Assembly (NCBI RefSeq): GCF_022406875.1
Contig: NZ_CP023018.1
Location: forward strand, 283,575 to 347,574
Direction: 5' to 3'
Source: Ectothiorhodosinus mongolicus
GTDB lineage: Bacteria > Pseudomonadota > Gammaproteobacteria > Ectothiorhodospirales > Ectothiorhodospiraceae
Length of the DNA: 64,000 nucleotides
Under the pieces are notes generated by a model. It searched no databases and had not been told where the DNA came from. It saw only the letters and a program-made list of their open reading frames with translations. Both the position numbers and the translations under genes were made by a program. Below are positions 53,149-61,816 of this stretch, in pieces (positions within the stretch are counted from its first letter, which is position 1; every line of letters begins with the position of its first letter).

Positions 53149-54651
53149 TTATTCGAATTTGAGTTTGAGGTGGGCGGCGCTGAGGTAGGCAGCTTCGCCT
53201 TCGAGGTCGGCACGGGTCAGCGGGTGTGCGTCCAGCCAGCCGGCGGCAAAGCGGATTTTCAGGCCATGCTTTTTGGGGGTGACTGCCTCGATGGGGATGG
53301 CATCGGCCGAACGGCCGCGGTTTAAGACGATTGAGAGGCGTAACAGGATCGCCAAGCGGGTCAAAAGCGTGGCCTCGCTGGGGCCGCGGGCCTCGAAGAG
53401 ATCTAAGGGGAATTTACGGCGATGGCCGCGCACCAGCAACGCCAAGCGCCGCTGTTCTTCGACGGTAAAGCCCGCCAAATCGGCATTTTCCAAGATATAA
53501 GCGCCATGCTTATGGTACTGCGCATGCGCGATGTTCAGCCCCAGCTCATGCAAACGGGCTGCCCAGCTGAGAAGGTCAGCATGATCTTGATTCAGTTCCC
53601 ACTCCTCGGCAACCTCGTCGATGAGCTCAGCGCAGCGCGCCTCCACCTGCCGAGCATGGGTATCATCAATTTGAAAGCGACTGACCAAGCCCTCGATACT
53701 GCGCGTGCGCACATCTTCGTGTTCAATGCGCCCCAGTAACTCGTAAATTAAGCCTTCACGCAGAGCGCCATCGGCCACTTGCATGTGCTGAATACCCAAG
53801 GATTCAAAGATACTCAGCAATACCACTGCGCCGCCCGCCAAAATCGGCCGCCGATCTTCGCTCAGACCCTTGAGTGATACGGCCTCAACATGACCGGCTC
53901 CCAGCAAATGATCGCGCAAATGCAGCAAGCCCTCGTGAGTCACACCACCATCCGCCCAGCCCTGCTCACGCAGGATCCGCTCAATGGCCAACAGCGTCCC
54001 AGAGGCGCCCAAAGCGCGCTCCCAACCCAGGCGTCGATAACGCGCACTAATGGGTTGAAGTTCTAACTGCGCAGCAATTTCAGCATGGCGCCAGGCGCGT
54101 TCGGTGATGCGGCTATCCGAAAAATACCGCCGACCCATGTTGATGCAGCCCATATATAGGCTTTCCATCGCCTGTGGTTCAAATCGCTCACCGATGATCA
54201 GCTCGGTACTGCCGCCACCGATATCCACGACTAAGCGCCGCCCGCCATCATCAGCCAAACTGTGCGCCACACCGAGATAAATCAATCGCGCCTCTTCCAG
54301 GCCGGCGATAATCTCAATCGGATGCCCTAAAGCCTTGCGCGCCCGGTCTTGGAAACCTCGGACTTTGCGCGCCTGACGCAGTGTATTGGTGCCCACTGCC
54401 CGGACACTGCCCTGAGGCAAGGATCGCACCCGCTGACCGAAACGCTCCAGACAGGCCAACGCCCGCTCTAAGGCCTCTTCACTGATACGCCCGGTTTCCT
54501 CATCCAAGCCATTAGCCAGACGCACGGTCTCGCGCAGGCGATCCACCACATGCACATGGTGATCTTTCACCCGCGCCACAATCATATGGAAACTGTTTGA
54601 GCCCAGATCCACCGCAGCGATGGTGTCAAATGGCTTACGACGACGCAGCAT
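53149..54651 (-). CDS. ppx: exopolyphosphatase / GppA family
   Basis: A 500-residue enzyme that degrades polyphosphate from the end. The ASKHA fold has IAAVDLGSNSFHMIVARV, GTNTLRQARKV, VVDIGGGSTELIIGE and LGASGTLLAIERIL. The C-terminal half is the HD-like helical region (LHELGLNIAHAQYHKHGAYIL). GppA-type activity on pppGpp cannot be excluded. ATG at 54651 gives better spacing to GGGGG than the ATG three bases earlier. It is convergent with ppk. Confidence 0.93.
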   Translation of the reverse strand: MLRRRKPFDTIAAVDLGSNSFHMIVARVKDHHVHVVDRLRETVRLANGLDEETGRISEEALERALACLERFGQRVRSLPQGSVRAVGTNTLRQARKVRGFQDRARKALGHPIEIIAGLEEARLIYLGVAHSLADDGGRRLVVDIGGGSTELIIGERFEPQAMESLYMGCINMGRRYFSDSRITERAWRHAEIAAQLELQPISARYRRLGWERALGASGTLLAIERILREQGWADGGVTHEGLLHLRDHLLGAGHVEAVSLKGLSEDRRPILAGGAVVLLSIFESLGIQHMQVADGALREGLIYELLGRIEHEDVRTRSIEGLVSRFQIDDTHARQVEARCAELIDEVAEEWELNQDHADLLSWAARLHELGLNIAHAQYHKHGAYILENADLAGFTVEEQRRLALLVRGHRRKFPLDLFEARGPSEATLLTRLAILLRLSIVLNRGRSADAIPIEAVTPKKHGLKIRFAAGWLDAHPLTRADLEGEAAYLSAAHLKLKFE

Positions 54652-54681
54652 CATGCCCCCTTTATTGTTGTCTTTGGCTGC

Positions 54682-54888
54682 CTACTTGCGGGCTTCTTTG
54701 AGGAAGAATAGGCCCAGGGCGATGAAAATACCGCCAATCACCATGGCCGGCGTTCCGCCAATACCCTGACCCTCGCCGACGGTCAGCCGGCTAATCCAGA
54801 TCTCACCCCCGAACAACGAGAAGCTGCCCACACCGATCAGCAGAGCCGCGATCAGCACCAAGCCCCCATCCCAACGTTTGGCGCGCAT
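54682..54888 (-). CDS. small membrane protein
   Basis: A 68-residue protein with two hydrophobic segments (GLVLIAALLIGVGSFSLFGG and AMVIGGIFIALGLFFL) joined by a short loop and ending KEARK. No function is recognised. It lies seven bases after the tautomerase gene and before ppx on the same strand. Confidence 0.65.
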   Translation of the reverse strand: MRAKRWDGGLVLIAALLIGVGSFSLFGGEIWISRLTVGEGQGIGGTPAMVIGGIFIALGLFFLKEARK

Positions 54889-54895
54889 CCGTGCC

Positions 54896-55099
54896 TCAGT
54901 CGCCGCGCGCCCGGCGCACCGTAACGCTCTCGCCCCCGATGCCCCAATTGTCGGTGGAGACTTCGTCGATGGTGACCACCGTGGTCGCTGGGTTCTTGTT
55001 CAGCACATTCTTCAGCAAATCGGTGACGCCCTGAATCAGCTCAGCTTTTTGTTCGGCAGTAGCCCCTTCGCGGGTAATCTTAATGTTTACATAAGGCAT
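54896..55099 (-). CDS. 4-oxalocrotonate tautomerase family protein
   Basis: A 67-residue tautomerase subunit. After Met removal the catalytic Pro1 is exposed (MPYVNIKITREGATAEQKAE), and the conserved Arg appears in KITREG. The middle helix and VTIDEVSTDNWGIGG match the family. The ATG at 55099 has GGGAGA upstream and is required for Pro1; the longer frame is not used. The substrate cannot be told from sequence. Confidence 0.88.
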   Translation of the reverse strand: MPYVNIKITREGATAEQKAELIQGVTDLLKNVLNKNPATTVVTIDEVSTDNWGIGGESVTVRRARGD

Positions 55100-55135
55100 A
55101 GAAAGTCTCCCTAACATATTGTTTAAAAATAGTTT

Positions 55136-56686
55136 TCAAAATCGCTCTTCATAGATCGCTTCAAGAATAGCGTCTTGGATATCGACCCCGCGACTATGAT
55201 CAATGCCGGGGTGATTGATCATCAACACCACAGTATAAGCGCTTCCGGAGGCGGCATTCACATAGCCCGCCACACCAGAGACATCGCGCAAGTAACCAGT
55301 CTTTAGTCGCATGCGACCGGCGGCAGGATGCTCGACAAAACGCTCACGCAGCGTTCCATCCACCCCCGACAAAGCCAGAGAAGAGAGAAACTCCGGCGCA
55401 TAGAGACTGCTTTGTGCCGAGCTCAGCACACCCGCGAGCTGCCGGGCGGTAATGCGGTTCGTGCGTGACAAACCGGCGGCATTGTCCAGCATGATCTCGC
55501 CATGGCCAGGTAGGCGCTCTGCAAAGAATTCCCGAAGTGTTTGATTGCCCTTCTCTACGGTCGCCGGCGGTCCATACTTCTCCAGCCCAATGGCCAGTTT
55601 CATCTGCCGGGTCATGACGTTATTGCTGCGCTTATTCACGCCGCCCAAAAGCTCGGCCAGCGTTGGCGAACGATGCAGCACCAGCGGCTCATAGGCTTCT
55701 TGCGCATCGCTTGTTTCGCTGTCACTGCGTCGATCTTGACGCAAGGAAGCCAAAACCTCAGGCGGCAAAGCGCCTAAACGCCACTGCCCATTGAGACTGC
55801 CGCCCCACTGCTGCCACATCTCGCGAAACAGCCCATAGGCAAAGGCCTCGGGGGATACCGCCGTGCGCAATAAGCCGTATTCGCGACAGGTGCTGGGAAA
55901 GCTCCCATCCAAACGCACGCGCTCCTCGTCTACCACCTGGAAATTCACGCCGCGCTGAAAGCCGCTGCAGGAGCGAGGCTGCAAACGCAGCTGATTGTCG
56001 ACCTGCACCACCGAATTGGGCGGATCGGTGGTGACACGAACCGAGCGCCCATCGGCATCGGGGCGAAACTCAAAGCGCAGCGCATTGAAATTCATCAATA
56101 AGGCGTGCGGCGGCTGGTTGTAGGCGCGAAAGCGCTGACCGTCGAAAGCGCCGGGATCTTCGGGTTCAAGATCAAACAGGCTCAGGTCGAACACCAAATC
56201 GCCTTGAATCTCTCGAATCCCTTGGCGCCGCAGCGCGCCGGTAAGCTTCCAGACTTCTTCGCTAACCAGCCAAGGGTCGCCGCCGCCGCGGATGTACAAA
56301 TCCCCCTGCAGCACATCGCCAACAATCGGTGCAAAGGTATAAACGCCCGTCTCCCAACGATACCCCGGGCCCAAAGTCTCCAGCGCGGTCCATGCCGTAT
56401 GAAGTTTGATCAGCGAGGCGGGGTTGCGCGGCACATCGACATTGTGGGCGATGCGCGGGTTGCCCTGGGCATCGCTCACCCAGAGGCTGACGTTTTGCAC
56501 TGAGATACGCTGACTTTCCAGCATGCGGACCATGGAGTCCGGCAAGCCCACAGGCACGACCTCTGATGCGCTTGAGGCCGATGCGCTGGCAGACAAAGGC
56601 AGCATGACTATCTGCAGGGCCAGCACTGCTGCCACTATGCGGATTCCCCAAGCTTGGCGGCAAACAAAGGACATAAGTTTGAGCAT
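55136..56686 (-). CDS. dacB: D-alanyl-D-alanine carboxypeptidase/endopeptidase, PBP4 family
   Basis: A 516-residue class C penicillin-binding protein. It has an N-terminal signal peptide (IVAAVLALQIVMLPLSASASA), the active-site SxxK in NPASLIKLHTAW, the SxN triad element in RSNNVMTRQM and the KTG-type motif in RLKTGYLRDVSG. Between them is the large inserted domain typical of PBP4. It should trim peptidoglycan stems and cross-links in the periplasm. The start at 56686 was chosen because it puts the signal peptide near the N-terminus; the frame is open 96 bases further. It diverges from fumarase. Confidence 0.9.
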   Translation of the reverse strand: MLKLMSFVCRQAWGIRIVAAVLALQIVMLPLSASASASSASEVVPVGLPDSMVRMLESQRISVQNVSLWVSDAQGNPRIAHNVDVPRNPASLIKLHTAWTALETLGPGYRWETGVYTFAPIVGDVLQGDLYIRGGGDPWLVSEEVWKLTGALRRQGIREIQGDLVFDLSLFDLEPEDPGAFDGQRFRAYNQPPHALLMNFNALRFEFRPDADGRSVRVTTDPPNSVVQVDNQLRLQPRSCSGFQRGVNFQVVDEERVRLDGSFPSTCREYGLLRTAVSPEAFAYGLFREMWQQWGGSLNGQWRLGALPPEVLASLRQDRRSDSETSDAQEAYEPLVLHRSPTLAELLGGVNKRSNNVMTRQMKLAIGLEKYGPPATVEKGNQTLREFFAERLPGHGEIMLDNAAGLSRTNRITARQLAGVLSSAQSSLYAPEFLSSLALSGVDGTLRERFVEHPAAGRMRLKTGYLRDVSGVAGYVNAASGSAYTVVLMINHPGIDHSRGVDIQDAILEAIYEERF

Positions 56687-56832
56687 GGCGCCATTTAACC
56701 TGATTGCGCGCGCAAGGGCGAGAGGCAAACACGCGATCCACGCGCCTAGCTTGAGCGGCAAACCCATGACGAAGGCCGCCAAGGCGGGTAAACTTCGAGG
56801 CTTTGCCGTAAGTACCCGTGAGGAGCCAGCAC

Positions 56833-58344
56833 ATGGCCGTAATTCGTCAGGAAGATCTGATTCAAAGCATCGCCGATGCCTTTCAGTTCATTAGCTACTA
56901 CCACCCCAAGGACTATATCCAAGCGCTGACGGCTGCCTGGGAAAAAGAACAATCACCGGCCGCCAAGGATGCCATGGCGCAAATCCTGGTGAATTCGCGC
57001 ATGTGTGCCACCGGGCACCGGCCTATTTGTCAGGACACCGGCATTGCCGTGGTGTTTTTGAAGATTGGCATGAACCTGCGCTGGGATGCCGAGTTGTCCC
57101 TGCAGGAGATGGTGGATGAAGGCGTGCGCCGCGCCTACCTGCACCCAGACAATAAGCTGCGCGCCTCGGTGCTTCTCGATCCAGCAGGCGAGCGCCGCAA
57201 CTCGCGCGACAACACACCGGCTGTGGTGCACGTCGAAATGGTGCCTGGCGATGAGCTGGAAGTGATTTGTGCCGCCAAAGGTGGCGGCTCAGAAAACAAG
57301 TCCAAGCTGGTGATGCTCAATCCGTCCGATTCAATTGTGGATTGGGTGGTTCGGACAATTCCTACAATGGGCGCGGGTTGGTGCCCCCCGGGGATTTTGG
57401 GTATTGGCGTCGGCGGCACGCCCGAAAAAGCCATGCTGATGGCCAAAGAATCCTTGATGCAGCCAGTTGATATGCATGAGCTGCAGACACGCGGCCCACA
57501 AAACCGCATCGAGGAGTTGCGCCTGGAGATCTTTGATAAGGTAAACGCTTTGGGCATTGGTGCCCAAGGCTTGGGCGGGCTGACGACAGTGCTGGACGTC
57601 AAGATCATGGATTATCCAACACATGCGGCTTCGTTGCCGGTAGCGATGATTCCCAACTGCGCGGCCACGCGTCACGTGCATTTTCATCTCGATGGCAGCG
57701 GCCCGGCACATTTGCAGCCGCCCAGCCTCGAGGATTGGCCAGACCTAAAATATGACGCCAGCGGTGGCAAGCGCGTGAATCTCGATACAGTGACGCCCGA
57801 AGAAGTGGCCAGCTGGCAGCCAGGGGATGTGTTGCTGCTCAACGGTAAGCTGCTCACCGGTCGTGATGCCGCGCACAAACGCCTGACGCAGATGCTCGAT
57901 GCCGGTGAGCCCATGCCGGTGGACTTCACCAATCGCTTTATTTACTACGTGGGTCCTGTGGATCCGGTTGATGATGAAGCCGTCGGTCCGGCCGGCCCCA
58001 CCACCGCGACGCGCATGGACAAGTTCACGCGCCAGCTGCTCGAACAAACCGGTCTTTTGGGCATGGTGGGTAAGGCTGAGCGCGGCCCTGTGGCGATTGA
58101 AGCCATTCGCGACAATAAGGCCGTATATCTCACCGCCGTGGGCGGCGCTGCTTATCTCGTGTCTAAGGCGATCAAGGCCTCGAAAGTGCTGGCCTTCGAG
58201 GATCTGGGCATGGAGGCGATTTACGAATTTGAGGTCAAAGACATGCCGGTGACCGTGGCGGTGGACAGTCAAGGTGAATCCGTCCACCAGACCGGGCCGG
58301 CCGAATGGAAAATCAAAATCGAGCAGATCAAACAATCTGCCTAA
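56833..58344 (+). CDS. fumarate hydratase, class I
   Basis: A 503-residue oxygen-sensitive [4Fe-4S] hydratase interconverting fumarate and malate. It has CATGHRPICQDTGIAVVFLK near the N-terminus (one cluster Cys), GGSENKSKLVML, GAGWCPPGILGIGVGGTPEKAMLMAKESL, GIGAQGLGGLTTVLDVKI, and in the C-terminal beta domain NGKLLTGRDAAHKRLTQML, FIYYVGPVDP and TATRMDKF. It contains both domains in one chain (FumA/FumB style). AGGAG seven bases before the ATG at 56833 sets the start. The lipoate ligase follows 48 bases later. Confidence 0.95.
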   Translation: MAVIRQEDLIQSIADAFQFISYYHPKDYIQALTAAWEKEQSPAAKDAMAQILVNSRMCATGHRPICQDTGIAVVFLKIGMNLRWDAELSLQEMVDEGVRRAYLHPDNKLRASVLLDPAGERRNSRDNTPAVVHVEMVPGDELEVICAAKGGGSENKSKLVMLNPSDSIVDWVVRTIPTMGAGWCPPGILGIGVGGTPEKAMLMAKESLMQPVDMHELQTRGPQNRIEELRLEIFDKVNALGIGAQGLGGLTTVLDVKIMDYPTHAASLPVAMIPNCAATRHVHFHLDGSGPAHLQPPSLEDWPDLKYDASGGKRVNLDTVTPEEVASWQPGDVLLLNGKLLTGRDAAHKRLTQMLDAGEPMPVDFTNRFIYYVGPVDPVDDEAVGPAGPTTATRMDKFTRQLLEQTGLLGMVGKAERGPVAIEAIRDNKAVYLTAVGGAAYLVSKAIKASKVLAFEDLGMEAIYEFEVKDMPVTVAVDSQGESVHQTGPAEWKIKIEQIKQSA

Positions 58345-58392
58345 TCAAAACCTAAGGCTTTCTGCCGTTCCACAGTCAAGGAGGAGTACCCC

Positions 58393-59463
58393 ATGGAACT
58401 TCGTGTGATTGATTTTGGCCAACAGCCGGCGCTGCGCTCGCAGGCGGTGTATCACGGTATCGCCAAGACGATTAAGGCCGACGATACGCCGGTATTAACC
58501 TTGGTCAATCCCTCCTCACCCTATGTTTGCGTCGGCTTACATCAAGATGTCGGCTTAGAAGTCGATGAGGAATATTGCCGTGAAAATGATTTACCGATCA
58601 CGCGGCGGCATGTGGGCGGTGGCGCTGTCTTTCTCGATCAGAATCAGATGTTTTTCCATTTTATTTATCCGCAGGCCAAGGCGCCGCGCCGGGTCACGGA
58701 GATCTACAGCTTTTTTATCGAGCCCGTAATTCAGACCTATCACGCCCTCGGCGTTGAAGCCACATTCCGACCGGTGAATGATATTCATGTGAATGGCCGC
58801 AAGATTGGCGGTACCGGTGCTGCCAGCGTTGGCGATGCCACCATCATGGTGGGCAGTTTCATGTTTGATTTTGATGTAGCGACCATGGCGCGCTGTTTGA
58901 AAGTTCCTTCGGAGAAATTCCGCGACAAGCTGCGCCAAGGAATGGCGGATTACATCACCACACTAACGCGCGAACTGGGCACGCCGCCGCAGCGTGATGT
59001 CGTCAAGCAAGCGTTTATGGAACAGATCACCAAGCACTTGGGCGTCACCCCGGTGATGAGCCAAGCCACGGCCGCTGAGCTGGAGTCTATTGATGCCTAT
59101 GAGGCGACTTTGAAAGATCCCGAGTGGACCTATCAAAAGGGCCGGCGCATGGTGGAGGGCGGCGTGAAGATCGCCGAATCCACGCATCTCACCCAAGGCG
59201 CATACAAGGCGCCGGGCGGTTTGATTCGCGTACAGTTGCTGGCCAAGGATGGGGGGATTGTCGATTTGGAAATCAGCGGAGACTTCACCGTGTTTCCTGA
59301 TGATGGCATGGATCGGCTGGCCGACTCGCTTAAGGGCTGTGCGCTGGACCCAGATGCATTAAACGCGGCGGCCGAAGAGGCCATTGAGCGGCTGGGCATT
59401 GATGCCCCGGGGATTTCCTCAGCGGATATCTCAGCAGCGGTGATGAGCGCGCATACCGGTTAA
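58393..59463 (+). CDS. lipoate-protein ligase family protein
   Basis: A 356-residue protein with an LplA-like catalytic domain: VCVGLHQDV, RRHVGGGAVFLDQNQMFFHFI, and RPVNDIHVNGRKIGGTGAA with the adenylate-binding Lys. A C-terminal accessory domain carries RLADSLKGCALD. In E. coli LplA the second motif runs GGGAVFHDLGN; here it is FLDQNQ, the form I associate with a separate LplA branch. It should attach lipoate to proteins such as AceF, but could serve another lipoyl carrier. GAGGAG precedes the start, and it is probably cotranscribed with fumarase. Confidence 0.83.
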   Translation: MELRVIDFGQQPALRSQAVYHGIAKTIKADDTPVLTLVNPSSPYVCVGLHQDVGLEVDEEYCRENDLPITRRHVGGGAVFLDQNQMFFHFIYPQAKAPRRVTEIYSFFIEPVIQTYHALGVEATFRPVNDIHVNGRKIGGTGAASVGDATIMVGSFMFDFDVATMARCLKVPSEKFRDKLRQGMADYITTLTRELGTPPQRDVVKQAFMEQITKHLGVTPVMSQATAAELESIDAYEATLKDPEWTYQKGRRMVEGGVKIAESTHLTQGAYKAPGGLIRVQLLAKDGGIVDLEISGDFTVFPDDGMDRLADSLKGCALDPDALNAAAEEAIERLGIDAPGISSADISAAVMSAHTG

Positions 59464-59523
59464 TCGCGTGTATTCAGGCTAAGGGTTGCGCTTCGACTGG
59501 GCAGACTGTCGAACTGATGACTG

Positions 59524-59997
59524 TTAGCGTTTTCCCGTGATGCCGTAAAAACGCGAGACCTTGACCGCAAAGTCATAAATGGGCTCTGAGGCCAAGGCAT
59601 CAGGCATGCCGTCGATAATTCGCCGGCCATCTGCCAAATGCAGGCAGACCACATGCCGGTGGCCGCGGTTAAAGGGGTACTGCTCGATGCTGATGCGCTC
59701 GACTTGGCGCAGGTTGTGCTCGATCCAAGGATTGCCACGAATCAAGCGCTTACGCTCGATGCGCACCTTCGCCGGTGAGCGCTCAAAGCGATATTCCATA
59801 TACGGCGAGAGCCGCGTCACGGCGAAAAACAGCATGATCGCCAGCCCCAATAACACGCCCAGGTTAATCCAGTGCGGCGGCTGACCATCCAAGTAAAGGC
59901 GCGAAAACAAGACGGTATAGGCAACCAGGCCCAGAACTGGCATCACCTGCAAGGCGATGGCCAGCGGATCGTAGTGACGCAAAACCAGGGTATTCAA
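59524..59997 (-). CDS. membrane protein, PH-like domain possible
   Basis: A 157-residue protein with two N-terminal membrane helices (ALQVMPVLGLVAYTVLFSRL and LGVLLGLAIMLFFAV) and a C-terminal basic beta-rich region (YRFERSPAKVRIERKRLIRG...VCLHLADGRRIIDG). That layout recalls small bacterial membrane-anchored PH proteins. No function is known. It overlaps the TIGR01777 gene by 4 bases and is its downstream partner. Confidence 0.7.
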   Translation of the reverse strand: MNTLVLRHYDPLAIALQVMPVLGLVAYTVLFSRLYLDGQPPHWINLGVLLGLAIMLFFAVTRLSPYMEYRFERSPAKVRIERKRLIRGNPWIEHNLRQVERISIEQYPFNRGHRHVVCLHLADGRRIIDGMPDALASEPIYDFAVKVSRFYGITGKR

Positions 59998-60899
59998 GCC
60001 GATACCACCTCAGCCAAAGCGCTGCGCATATCAGGATACTGAAATTGATATCCGGCCTCGTCACGCACTTTCGTCGCGCTGATGCTTTGCGCATCCAGGA
60101 CTACATCGGCCATCTCACCCATGGCTAAGCGCAGTGCAAAGGCTGGCGCGGGAAAAAAAGCAGGACGCTTAAGGGCTTGGCCAAGCTGCTTTGAGAATTC
60201 GCGGTTGGTGACCGGCTGGGGGGCGACGGCGTTATAAATCCCGCTCATCTCCTCATGGCTGAGCGCATGCATGATGATGCCCACGAGGTCATCGACATGA
60301 ATCCAGCTCATCATTTGCTGGCCATTACCCACCGGCCCACCGGCCCCAAGGCGAAATACCGGCAAGAGCTTTTGCATCATGCCGCCTTGGCGCCCCACCA
60401 CCACGCCGATGCGGAGGATCACCTTGCGCACGCCTTCCGCCAGGGCATCCGTCTCGGCTTCCCAGCGTTGGCAGATCTCGGGCATAAAGCCCTCACCCGG
60501 CGCCGAGCTCTCGTCTAAGGCCTCGGGCCGATTCACCGGATAAAAGCCAATCGCCGATGCCGAAATTAGGATCGTACCCCGTTTTTTGAGGCCGGCGACC
60601 AGAGCGCGGGTGGCGTTAATACGAGAATCGATGATGCGTTGTTTTTGGGCTGGGCTCCAACGCTTGGCGGCGATGCTCTCGCCCACCAGATTGACCGCGG
60701 CATCGATGTTTTCAAACACAGCTTCAGGCAGCGGCGAGCACGCATCCCAGGCGACAAAGCGGTCCTTGCCCTGCCCCAGCTTTTTCTCAGCAGCAGCAAC
60801 ATCGCGGGTGAGGATGACGCACTCGTGGCCTTCGCGGCGCAGGCGGGCGACCAGTTGTGAACCGACAAAACCGGTGGCTCCGGTGATCAGGACTCTCAT
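59994..60899 (-). CDS. TIGR01777-type NAD-dependent epimerase/dehydratase (YfcH-like)
   Basis: A 301-residue SDR-fold protein. It has the nucleotide-binding ITGATGFVGSQLVARLRREGHE, NLVGESIAAKRWSPAQKQRI, the ISASAIGFYP catalytic-region motif, QRWEAETDA, RIGVVVGRQGGMMQKLLPVFRLG and the family's C-terminal MGEMADVVLDAQ...KVRDEAGYQFQYPDM. The E. coli homologue YfcH has no established substrate. It overlaps genes on both sides by 4 bases, so it sits in a tight three-gene operon. Confidence 0.92.
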   Translation of the reverse strand: MRVLITGATGFVGSQLVARLRREGHECVILTRDVAAAEKKLGQGKDRFVAWDACSPLPEAVFENIDAAVNLVGESIAAKRWSPAQKQRIIDSRINATRALVAGLKKRGTILISASAIGFYPVNRPEALDESSAPGEGFMPEICQRWEAETDALAEGVRKVILRIGVVVGRQGGMMQKLLPVFRLGAGGPVGNGQQMMSWIHVDDLVGIIMHALSHEEMSGIYNAVAPQPVTNREFSKQLGQALKRPAFFPAPAFALRLAMGEMADVVLDAQSISATKVRDEAGYQFQYPDMRSALAEVVSA

Positions 60900-61048
60900 G
60901 ATTCCTCCCGTTGTTTTTGGCGCTCGGCGCGGCGGCGTTCCAGCTCGGCGCGGTCGCGACGTATGCTGCGGAATTGCCAGATGGCGAACACAATGAAGGC
61001 GCCGAGTATCAGCAGCCCTTCGATGACTTTAAAATTCATGCCTTCCAT
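60896..61048 (-). CDS. small single-span membrane protein
   Basis: About 50 residues: a short N-terminus, one membrane helix (VIEGLLILGAFIVFAIWQF) and a highly charged Arg/Glu tail that may be helical (RRDRAELERRRAERQKQREES). GAGG five bases before the ATG at 61048 supports this start; an ATG at 61039 is also possible. It overlaps the epimerase gene by 4 bases. Confidence 0.6.
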   Translation of the reverse strand: MEGMNFKVIEGLLILGAFIVFAIWQFRSIRRDRAELERRRAERQKQREES

Positions 61049-61058
61049 CGCAACCTCG

Positions 61059-61778
61059 CTAGGATGGGGTATATGCTGCCTTCCAGCTATCATATTGCGC
61101 AATCAAATCATCTACCACCGCCTGTTCATAGGGGCGCAGCCCGGAGATGATCAGTTGTTTCTCACCGCGACCGATGATTTGGCCTTGATCGAGGAAGTCG
61201 AATTTGAGGCGCACATCGCCACGCTTACCGTCGATACTCAGCTGTGCATCGCTAAACTGCAGTTGCGGTGGCTGGGTCGGCCAACGTGAGAATTCAAAGG
61301 CCATACCCGCGTACATGACTAAGGGACGCTGCGGATTGACCATCACATTTTCCGCCTGCAACAGCGGTACCAAGATATGCGGGAAATTCTGACCCGAGAA
61401 AGCCGCATAATCACGAGTCAGCTGGTCCAAAAATGCGTTGTCTTGGGACACATCGCCTTGACGCTCCGCTTCTAAATAAATCCGTCCCGCATTATCCGAT
61501 AAATAAATCTGTCCCCGTTTTGGGAAGATCAGGCCGATGTTGGCGCCGACCATGTTGGTGAAGCGAAACTGCATTTGCTGACTGATGCCGTAGTGCTGGA
61601 GTATCAGGCAAAACAGGAGGTCGCCGGGCACGCAGAAGCGGCGGTTGTCGGGGTCGTGCAGGGGGTTGAAGTCGCCGGCCACGGACTTGGCGAAATCGCT
61701 GGCCTGCTGCGGGGTGATGTGCACTAGGTCATCGCGGCGTTCGTAAAAAGCATCCAGATAGCTTGGCACCCTGCCCAT
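61059..61778 (-). CDS. DUF3581 family protein
   Basis: A 239-residue protein of a gammaproteobacterial family of unknown function. Its middle recalls hotdog-type thioester enzymes: QASDFAKSVAGDFNPLHDPDNRRFCVPGDLLFCLIL, FRFTNMVGANIGLIFP, FSGQNFPHILVPLLQAENVMVNP and KRGDVRLKFDFLDQGQIIGRGEKQLIISG. A pair of type C elements (61474-61516) is read in frame as RGQIYLSDNAGRIYLEAE with little apparent change in length. It lies upstream of the small membrane protein and epimerase. Confidence 0.87.
   Translation of the reverse strand: MGRVPSYLDAFYERRDDLVHITPQQASDFAKSVAGDFNPLHDPDNRRFCVPGDLLFCLILQHYGISQQMQFRFTNMVGANIGLIFPKRGQIYLSDNAGRIYLEAERQGDVSQDNAFLDQLTRDYAAFSGQNFPHILVPLLQAENVMVNPQRPLVMYAGMAFEFSRWPTQPPQLQFSDAQLSIDGKRGDVRLKFDFLDQGQIIGRGEKQLIISGLRPYEQAVVDDLIAQYDSWKAAYTPS
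61474..61516. repeat. two type C elements inside the DUF3581 gene
   Basis: AAATAAATCCGTCCC (61474-61488, last base degenerate) and AAATAAATCTGTCCCC (61501-61516), direct repeats in frame within the coding sequence. They match copies at 23812, 23837 and, inverted, 21595 and 21636. Confidence 0.75.
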
Positions 61779-61816
61779 CTCCCTTAAAAAGCGAGGATTG
61801 TGCGCCAGAACGGCGG

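Noticed and set aside
60571-60581. Possible half type A element (ATCGTACCCC) in the TIGR01777 gene
   Set aside because: Only about ten bases match, and they encode part of the family-conserved stretch before LISASAIGFY; chance is a sufficient explanation.
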